A DNA stretch of 46,675 nucleotides from the NCBI GenBank assembly GCA_946410185.1, contig CAMJZI010000008.1, forward strand, positions 1-46,675, given 5' to 3'. The stretch comes from an uncultured Porphyromonadaceae bacterium. GTDB lineage: Bacteria; Bacteroidota; Bacteroidia; Bacteroidales; Muribaculaceae. Under the pieces are notes generated by a model, which saw nothing but the letters and a program-made list of their open reading frames with translations, did no database searches and was not told the origin of the DNA. Below, one piece after another: positions 41,316 to 46,675 of this stretch (position 1 is the first letter of the stretch; each line of letters opens with the position of its first letter). The position numbers and the translations under genes were made by a program.

Positions 41316-42542
41316 ATGAAAGGTATTCATGTTACAAGTGAGATAAAACCGTTGAAGAAGGTTTTGTTGCACCGTCCCGGACGTGAACTGCTCAACTTGA
41401 CACCCAACACCCTGGAAGAGCTGCTCTTTGACGATATTCCTTACCTCAAAGTGGCCGAGGAGGAACACGATGCCTTCTCCCAGGTGCTGCGTGACAACGG
41501 CGTTGAGGTGGTTTACCTCGAGGACTTGATGGCCCAGGTGCTTGACATCAGCCCTGAAATCAGGGAGAAATTCCTGCGCCAATTCATCGAGGAGGCCGGC
41601 ATCTGCGCAACCAAGTACCACGACATCATTTACAACTACCTGAACGGCATCACATCGAGCAAAGAACTGGTGCTCAAGACGATGGAAGGCATCTACCTGC
41701 AGGATCTGCCCCGCGACCCGCGCGATGTGGAGAATTCGCTGGTAGACCAGGTGAAGGGTGACAGCCGCTTTGTGGTCAAGCCCATGCCCAACCTGTACTT
41801 CACCCGCGACCCGTTTGCCTGCATCGGCACGGGCGTGAGCATCAACCGCATGTTCTCGGTAACGCGCTGCCGCGAGACTATCTACGGGGACTACATCTTC
41901 AAGTACCATCCCGACTTCAAGGATGTCGAGCACTACTACGACCGCAACCTGCCCTACCGCATCGAGGGCGGCGACATACTTAACCTGAACGAGCACACGC
42001 TCGCCATCGGCATCTCGCAACGCACCGAGCCCGACGGCATCGAACTCATTGCCAAGAACATCTTTAAAAACGGCAATAGCGCTATCGACACCGTGCTGGC
42101 CATCCACATTCCCGAGACCCGCGCGTTCATGCACCTCGACACCGTGTTCACCCAAATTGACCACGACAAGTTCACCGTGCATCCCGGTATCCTGGGTCCC
42201 CTGGAAGTCTTCAAACTCACACAGGGCAATGATGGCGACATCAAGCTCGAGCGCAAAGAAGAGACGCTGGAAGAAATCCTCGCCGAGTCGTTGGGACTGG
42301 AACACGTCACCCTCATCAAGTGCGGTGGCGGCGACCTGATCACAGCCGAGCGCGAGCAGTGGAACGACGGTTCCAACACGTTGTGCATTGCACCTGGCAA
42401 GGTTATCGTGTATGAGCGCAACAATGTGACCAACGCCATCCTGCGCGACGAGGGCATCACAGTGCTCGAGATTCCCAGCAGCGAGCTCTCTCGCGGGCGC
42501 GGAGGACCCCGATGCATGAGCATGCCCCTGTGGCGCGATTAA
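41316..42542 (+). CDS. arcA: Arginine deiminase
   Basis: A 408-residue enzyme that hydrolyses L-arginine to citrulline and ammonia, the first step of the deiminase pathway. Family motifs in order: HRPGRELLNLTP, NLYFTRDPFACIGTG, RIEGGDILNLN, RAFMHLDTVFTQID (catalytic His/Asp region) and RGRGGPRCMSMPLWR with the nucleophile Cys400. The length is standard and the protein is cytosolic. It heads the series arcA-arcB-arcC on one strand, with gaps of 112 and 143 bases that contain heptamer repeats instead of terminators, so an operon is likely. No arginine/ornithine antiporter gene (arcD) is in the window. Confidence 0.97.
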   Translation: MKGIHVTSEIKPLKKVLLHRPGRELLNLTPNTLEELLFDDIPYLKVAEEEHDAFSQVLRDNGVEVVYLEDLMAQVLDISPEIREKFLRQFIEEAGICATKYHDIIYNYLNGITSSKELVLKTMEGIYLQDLPRDPRDVENSLVDQVKGDSRFVVKPMPNLYFTRDPFACIGTGVSINRMFSVTRCRETIYGDYIFKYHPDFKDVEHYYDRNLPYRIEGGDILNLNEHTLAIGISQRTEPDGIELIAKNIFKNGNSAIDTVLAIHIPETRAFMHLDTVFTQIDHDKFTVHPGILGPLEVFKLTQGNDGDIKLERKEETLEEILAESLGLEHVTLIKCGGGDLITAEREQWNDGSNTLCIAPGKVIVYERNNVTNAILRDEGITVLEIPSSELSRGRGGPRCMSMPLWRD

Positions 42543-42579
42543 GCACCACTGGTTAATGGTTAAAGGCATTACCACGCCA

Positions 42580-42621
42580 AAAACTCAAAACTCAAAACTC
42601 AAAACTCAAAACTTAAAACTC
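42580..42621. repeat. Heptanucleotide array (AAAACTC)6 between arcA and arcB
   Basis: Six back-to-back 7-base units, five AAAACTC and one AAAACTT, ending 33 bases before the arcB ATG. Unit-number changes would alter the leader length and could affect expression. Confidence 0.85.
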
Positions 42622-42654
42622 TATATATTAATCTTTTAATACAATTTTACAATT

Positions 42655-43647
42655 ATGCCAAGAAGTTTATCTGGAAGAAGTTTCCTGAAGTTACTCGATT
42701 TCTCGACCGACGAGATTAAGTATTTACTCGAACTTGCCAAGGATTTCAAGCGCATGAAACGCGCCGGAACCCCCCACAAGTACCTCGCTGGCAAGAACAT
42801 CGTGCTCTTGTTCGAGAAGACCTCTACCCGCACCCGCTGCTCGTTTGAGGTGGCCGGTAATGACCTGGGTATGGGTGTTACCTACCTCGATCCCGGTTCA
42901 TCACAGATGGGCAAGAAGGAATCGCTCGAAGACACCGCCAAGGTGCTGGGCCGCATGTTTGACGGTATCGAGTACCGCGGCTTCGACCAGCAGATTGTCG
43001 AGAACCTGGCAAAGCATGCAGGCGTGCCCGTTTGGAACGGCCTTACCACCGACTTCCACCCCACCCAGATGCTGGCCGATGTTCTCACCATCGAGGAGCA
43101 CTTCGGTTACTATAAGGGCCTGACCATGGTCTTCATGGGCGATGCCCGCAACAACGTGGCTAACTCGCTGATGGTCGTTTCTGCTAAGTTGGGTATCAAC
43201 TTTGTGGCTTGCGGTCCCAAGGACAACATGCCCGACGCTAAGCTCGTGAAGACCTGCAAGGAGATTGCCAAGGAGAACGGTTGCACCATCACCCTCACCG
43301 AGGACGTGAAGAAAGGCACCAAGAACGCCGACGTCATCTATACCGACATCTGGGTATCGATGGGTGAGCCCGACGAGATCTGGGCCGAGCGCATCAAGCT
43401 GCTGAGCCCCTATCAGGTGAACGACGCCGTGATGGCCAACGCCAACCCCGGTGCCATCTTCCTGCACTGCCTGCCCTCGTTCCACGACCTGGAGACCACC
43501 ATCGGCAAGGATATCCACAAGAAGTTCGGTCTGCCCGAGATGGAAGTGACCGACAAGGTATTCCGCAGCCCGCAGTCCAAGGTATTTGACGAGGCCGAGA
43601 ACCGCATGCACACCATCAAGGCTGTCATGTATGCTACCTTGAAGTAA
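42655..43647 (+). CDS. arcB: Ornithine carbamoyltransferase (catabolic)
   Basis: A 330-residue enzyme. In this setting it splits citrulline with phosphate into ornithine and carbamoyl phosphate. Carbamoyl-phosphate binding motif STRTRCSFE (57-65), [15 protein letters not shown]-like loop, [12 protein letters not shown] at about 134 and HCLPSFHD (271-278) are all present. The length of about 330 and the place between arcA and arcC favour the catabolic (ArcB) form over anabolic ArgF, although the sequence alone cannot exclude a dual role. It should form a cytosolic oligomer. A heptamer array precedes it and another follows it. Confidence 0.95.
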   Translation: MPRSLSGRSFLKLLDFSTDEIKYLLELAKDFKRMKRAGTPHKYLAGKNIVLLFEKTSTRTRCSFEVAGNDLGMGVTYLDPGSSQMGKKESLEDTAKVLGRMFDGIEYRGFDQQIVENLAKHAGVPVWNGLTTDFHPTQMLADVLTIEEHFGYYKGLTMVFMGDARNNVANSLMVVSAKLGINFVACGPKDNMPDAKLVKTCKEIAKENGCTITLTEDVKKGTKNADVIYTDIWVSMGEPDEIWAERIKLLSPYQVNDAVMANANPGAIFLHCLPSFHDLETTIGKDIHKKFGLPEMEVTDKVFRSPQSKVFDEAENRMHTIKAVMYATLK

Positions 43648-43649
43648 TA

Positions 43650-43672
43650 TCAATTTCACGATGTGAAATTGA
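43650..43672. other. 10-bp hairpin directly after arcB
   Basis: TCAATTTCAC pairs perfectly with GTGAAATTGA around GAT, two bases past the arcB stop. Without a T tract it is more likely a processing or stability element than a terminator. Confidence 0.55.
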
Positions 43673-43673
43673 G

Positions 43674-43701
43674 GATTAGAGATTAGTGATTAGAGATTAG
43701 T
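43674..43701. repeat. Heptanucleotide array (GATTAGW)4 between arcB and arcC
   Basis: Four 7-base units alternating GATTAGA and GATTAGT. It has the same period as the AAAACTC array before arcB but a different unit. Confidence 0.8.
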
Positions 43702-43790
43702 GGGCGACTGCTCATTGCCTTTAATCATTAATCTCGTTTCTCAAGCAACAATAACCGACTATACATTATAAAAAAGATAAAAAAGACATT

Positions 43791-44732
43791 ATGAGCAAAC
43801 GTCTTGTTATCGCCCTGGGCGGCAACGCTCTGGGCAAGACTCCGCAGGAGCAGCTGGATCTGGTCAAGGGTACCGCTTCGACCATCGTGGACCTCGTTGA
43901 GGAGGGTTATGACGTGGTCATCGGTCACGGTAACGGTCCCCAAGTGGGCATGGTGAACCTGGCCTTTGAATACTCCGCCAACAATGGCGGCGGCACACCC
44001 GCCATGCCGTTCCCCGAGTGTGGTGCCATGACCCAGGGTTACATCGGCTACCACCTGCAGCAGGCCGTTGAGCGCGAGCTCGCACGCCGTGGCATCAACA
44101 AGCCCTGCGCCGCTGTGGTGACTCAGGTGGTTGTTGACAAGAACGACGACGCCTTCCAGAAACCCACCAAGCCCGTGGGCATGTTCTACAGCAAGGAGGA
44201 TGCCGACCGCATCGTGGCCGAGACCGGTTACACCTTTGTCGAGGATGCCGGCCGTGGCTATCGCCGCGTGGTTCCCTCGCCCATTCCCGTCAAGATTGTT
44301 GAGCTGCCCGTTGTTGAGCAACTCGTCGGCCTGCACAGCGTGGTCATCACCGTGGGTGGTGGTGGCATCCCCGTTGTGGAAAACGGCCCTGGCGACTACG
44401 AGGGCGTGGCTGCCGTTATCGACAAAGACCGCGCCAGCGCCAAATTGGCCCTGGACCTCAATGCCGACATGCTGGTTATTCTCACCGCTGTCGAGAAGGT
44501 GTCCATCAACTTCAACAAGCCCGATCAGCAGGATCTGGACCGCATGACCATCAGCGAGGCCCGCGAATACATCCAGCAGGGCCACTTCGCCCCCGGCAGC
44601 ATGCTGCCCAAGGTGGAGTCGTGCATCAGCTTTGTCGAGAACACGACTGGTGGCACCGCCCTGATCACCTCGCTGGATAAGGCCCGCGAGGCCCTGCAAG
44701 GCAAGACCGGCACCCTGCTGGTCAAGGAGTAA
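43791..44732 (+). CDS. arcC: Carbamate kinase
   Basis: A 313-residue amino-acid-kinase-fold enzyme that makes ATP from carbamoyl phosphate and ADP, the energy-yielding last step of the arginine deiminase pathway. It starts with LVIALGGNALGKTPQEQ and has IGHGNGPQVGMVNLAFE, TVGGGGIPVVE, DKDRASAKLALDLNADMLVILTAVEKV and FAPGSMLPKVESCISFVE with the active-site Lys. The length is typical. It ends the arc series with a strong terminator at 44752-44793. The A-rich leader (ending AAAAAGACATTATG) is typical of a phylum that does without Shine-Dalgarno sites. Confidence 0.97.
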   Translation: MSKRLVIALGGNALGKTPQEQLDLVKGTASTIVDLVEEGYDVVIGHGNGPQVGMVNLAFEYSANNGGGTPAMPFPECGAMTQGYIGYHLQQAVERELARRGINKPCAAVVTQVVVDKNDDAFQKPTKPVGMFYSKEDADRIVAETGYTFVEDAGRGYRRVVPSPIPVKIVELPVVEQLVGLHSVVITVGGGGIPVVENGPGDYEGVAAVIDKDRASAKLALDLNADMLVILTAVEKVSINFNKPDQQDLDRMTISEAREYIQQGHFAPGSMLPKVESCISFVENTTGGTALITSLDKAREALQGKTGTLLVKE

Positions 44733-44751
44733 AGACAACATCATCACATCA

Positions 44752-44797
44752 ACAAGAATGGCCGAACGTCTTAACATGCTCGGCCATTCTTGTTTGC
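44752..44797 (+). terminator. Terminator of the arc series
   Basis: ACAAGAATGGCCGA pairs perfectly with TCGGCCATTCTTGT around a 14-base loop, then TTTGCCC. The last TTTG doubles as the -33 element of the next promoter. Confidence 0.75.
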
Positions 44798-44824
44798 CCA
44801 CTTGGCGAAAAAGTCCTATCTTTG
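44793..44824 (+). promoter_or_regulatory. Canonical promoter of the acyltransferase gene
   Basis: TTTG (44793-44796), 20 bases, then TATCTTTG (44817-44824). It overlaps the arc terminator by one base of stem and gives a leader of about 70 bases. Confidence 0.75.
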
Positions 44825-44899
44825 CATCACCACATGACTCATGCGGCGGCCATCAATCATGGCAACCAGCGGCAGGCATGATGGCGAGAAACGATTATT

Positions 44900-45898
44900 A
44901 TGTTGAACATCTCCAAGGATAACAGTACCTTGATCAAGGGCATTGTCATCATGATGATGCTGTTTTACCACTTATTCAATCCTGGACACATCGACCTGTG
45001 CGTCCACCTGTTGCATGTGGGCGACACGCCGCTCGCGTTGTGGCTGTACCGCGCGTGCGGTCCTATCTCGTTTTTCCTTATCCTGAGCGGATATGGACTC
45101 GCCTGCCAGTACGAGGTCGGCAAGACCGGATTTGCCTACCAGCTGCGACGCATCCTGCGACTGTTTTTACACTATTGGGTGGTGCTAGCGTTTTTCCTGG
45201 CCATCGGTCACTGGATCAAGCCCGGGCTATACCCCGGCAGTGCGGGCAAGTTGCTACTGAACCTGCTGGCCTGGGATGTCTCTTACAATGCCGAGATGTG
45301 GTTTCTCTTTCCCTACTCGGTGTTGAGTCTGTTCAGTTTTTATATCATCGGCTGTGTGGAACGTATAGGCAACCTGTGGGCACTCATCATCACCATCGCC
45401 ATCAATGTGGTCACCAGCTATCTCATCAGTCGTTACGGCAACTTTTTCTACCACAACCTTGGCATCTACCAGCCGTTACTGTGCTTCCACCTGCTACAAT
45501 CATTCACAATGGGCGTTGTGCTCAGGCGCACCTCCGTCACCCTTAACTGGAATCGGCCTCAATGGGTCATTCTGGCAGCCATAGCAGCACTCGTCTGCAT
45601 CACTTGCATGACACAATATTCAGTGCGCTACATTATCTATGTTCCGCTGATGGTTATTCTGCTGTCCAACGTCCATTGGCCGGTATGGCTCAAGGCCATC
45701 CTCATGGAACTGGGCCGCAAGTCCATGCCCATCTGGATGATACACACCTGGCTGGCCTATTATCTGTTCCAGGAACAAGTTTACGCGTTGAAATACGTGC
45801 CGCTCATCTTTCTTGCAGTGCTTGCGGCCAGCTATTTGCTGTCAATACCAGTCATGTGGATTGCAGGGCACATCAACCGCTGGCTGGTAAAAAGCTAA
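44900..45898 (+). CDS. Acyltransferase 3 family membrane protein
   Basis: A 332-residue polytopic inner-membrane protein with about nine or ten hydrophobic helices. The start STLIKGIVIMMMLFYHLF carries the family His in helix 1, followed by RACGPISFFLILSGYGLA and RRILRLFLHYW, the usual Arg pair. WMIHTWLAYYLFQ near the C-terminus completes the pattern. Such proteins move acetyl or similar groups onto envelope glycans. The target cannot be read from the context: the gene stands alone after arcC and converges with the HAD gene 2 bases away. Confidence 0.85.
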   Translation: MLNISKDNSTLIKGIVIMMMLFYHLFNPGHIDLCVHLLHVGDTPLALWLYRACGPISFFLILSGYGLACQYEVGKTGFAYQLRRILRLFLHYWVVLAFFLAIGHWIKPGLYPGSAGKLLLNLLAWDVSYNAEMWFLFPYSVLSLFSFYIIGCVERIGNLWALIITIAINVVTSYLISRYGNFFYHNLGIYQPLLCFHLLQSFTMGVVLRRTSVTLNWNRPQWVILAAIAALVCITCMTQYSVRYIIYVPLMVILLSNVHWPVWLKAILMELGRKSMPIWMIHTWLAYYLFQEQVYALKYVPLIFLAVLAASYLLSIPVMWIAGHINRWLVKS

Positions 45899-45900
45899 GG

Positions 45901-46512
45901 CTAACAAGTCTCGACCAGGCCCTCCAGACAGTGGCACAGGGCCAGCTCATCATCAAAAACATGGTCGGTGACAGCAGCGAGGCCTGCGGCAGGCGTTCCT
46001 GGCAGGAAGCCCACAGCAATGGCAACATCGGCACAGCGCATCGCCTCCAGGTCATTATAGCCATCACCGATGTAAACCACCCGATGCCCTGACGCCTTGT
46101 AAGACCCGACGACGGCCGCCTTGCGCAACACGTCTTCGACCCCGGCCACATGGTTATCCCGCACCCTTGCCGTGGAGCAATGCGCCCTGCAGTCCAGATG
46201 CTCTAGCAGTCCTCCGCACCAGCAGTCCAAGTTGCTGGTGACGATGGCACACTGCCCCTTGTGATGAGCGATGAAGTCGGCAACCCTTGTGTGCAAGGGG
46301 GTCCCTTCGACAAGCCAGCGCACCTCATCAACCGGCAGGTGACCCAACTTTTCAACACGATGGACAAAGCACTCGTCAAATGGCACCTCGCCCGACACAG
46401 CCTTGCGTGTAAGTTCCTCCACCTCATCGAGCAGGCCATAGTGTGCAGCAATCATCGGCAAGGTCTCCCGTGCCGTCACCGTCCCGTCCATGTCAAAAAG
46501 AAACTGCACCAT
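45901..46512 (-). CDS. HAD-family phosphatase, phosphoserine-phosphatase-like
   Basis: A 203-residue HAD hydrolase. Motif I is FDMDGTVT (nucleophile Asp7, acid-base Asp9), motif II Ser/Asn in IVTSNLD, a Lys in VLRKAAVV, and motif IV GDGYNDLEAM. The helical cap between about 15 and 75 and the overall size fit the SerB-like HAD-IB group, but the exact substrate (phosphoserine or another small phosphomonoester) is not fixed by the sequence. It lies just beyond the rplT terminator and converges with the acyltransferase gene. Confidence 0.8.
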   Translation of the reverse strand: MVQFLFDMDGTVTARETLPMIAAHYGLLDEVEELTRKAVSGEVPFDECFVHRVEKLGHLPVDEVRWLVEGTPLHTRVADFIAHHKGQCAIVTSNLDCWCGGLLEHLDCRAHCSTARVRDNHVAGVEDVLRKAAVVGSYKASGHRVVYIGDGYNDLEAMRCADVAIAVGFLPGTPAAGLAAVTDHVFDDELALCHCLEGLVETC

Positions 46513-46522
46513 ATCATCGAGG

Positions 46523-46562
46523 AAAAATCAGGCTCCTTGAGGGGTTCCCCTCTTGGAGCCTG
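46523..46562 (-). terminator. Terminator of the rplT operon
   Basis: On the minus strand CAGGCTCC and GAGGGG pair with CCCCTC and GGAGCCTG (a two-base internal loop between them), followed by ATTTTTCC. It ends 11 bases before the HAD start codon. Confidence 0.85.
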
Positions 46563-46607
46563 GTAGCATTTTGCGGAATTTAATACTTTGGAATGAACCT
46601 TCGTCGA

Positions 46608-46675
46608 TTAGGCGTGCTTCTTAGCCTCGTCAACGATAGCCTTGAAAGCGGCGGGATTGTTCATAGCCAGGTCGG
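46608..46675 (-). CDS. rplT: Ribosomal protein L20, C-terminal end (partial)
   Basis: The last 21 codons before a TAA (46610-46608) read DLAMNNPAAFKAIVDEAKKHA, which is how Bacteroidales L20 ends (D-L/M-A-x-N-N-P-x-x-F). The gene runs out of the window on the right. L20 binds 23S rRNA early in assembly of the 50S subunit. It is normally the last gene of infC-rpmI-rplT, consistent with the strong terminator that follows. Confidence 0.85.
   Translation of the reverse strand, partial: DLAMNNPAAFKAIVDEAKKHA

Noticed and set aside
41304-42575. 423-codon minus-strand ORF opposite arcA
   Set aside because: A shadow of arcA produced by its codon bias; no family features.
42580-43701. Possible CRISPR-like arrays in the arc region
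   Set aside because: Units are contiguous 7-base repeats without spacers; no cas genes are present.

Overview
The window is a chromosomal stretch of a gut-type Bacteroidales bacterium. The evidence is two SusC/SusD loci, a SusR-type regulator, surface-lipoprotein signals (Cys followed by acidic residues), A-rich start regions without Shine-Dalgarno sites, and promoters of the Bacteroidetes form TTTG-N19/20-TAnnTTTG. Gene content and G+C suggest Muribaculaceae or a relative, but that placement is inference.

Layout. 1-1793: the tail of a DsbD-like protein and a cysteine desulfidase (cyuA). 1850-9024: an orphan SusC/SusD locus on the minus strand (susC, susD-like, DUF5012 lipoprotein, lipid-binding lipoprotein) with no enzyme gene, bracketed by two homologous ~200-nt elements that look like minus-strand RNAs with their own promoters. 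9113-21610: a starch-utilisation (Sus) locus on the minus strand in the order GH13 amylase with dockerin, susR, susC, susD, SusE/F-like starch-binding lipoprotein (interrupted by an in-frame TGA), GH97 glucosidase. 21946-27113: plus-strand housekeeping genes (acyl-CoA synthetase, release factor 2, a divergent ArgB-like kinase, asd). 27164-33620: a lipoprotein GDPD, GH106 and GH97 operon. 33681-36543: two unknown secreted proteins, a structured hairpin repeat and a 5'-truncated ccsA. 36565-37416: tRNA-Arg, a 68-residue membrane protein and a possible RNA. 37658-41108: a large secreted protein with a thioredoxin-like CGWC motif. 41234-44793: the arginine deiminase pathway arcA-arcB-arcC. 44793-46675: an acyltransferase, a HAD hydrolase and the end of rplT.

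How the genes fit together. The Sus locus supplies starch capture (SusD, SusE/F), import (SusC), cleavage outside the cell (GH13) and in the periplasm (GH97), with SusR as the presumed maltose-responsive regulator. arcABC turns arginine into ornithine, CO2 and ammonia with ATP gain. cyuA degrades cysteine.

The best candidate for something undescribed is the pair of paralogous putative RNAs at 1850-2052 and 8825-9024. They share both ends, a 5' hairpin with the same UCACCAC loop, a possible long-range pairing of that loop to the 3' domain, and promoter boxes at matching distances. The second copy lies in the presumed leader region of the orphan susC.
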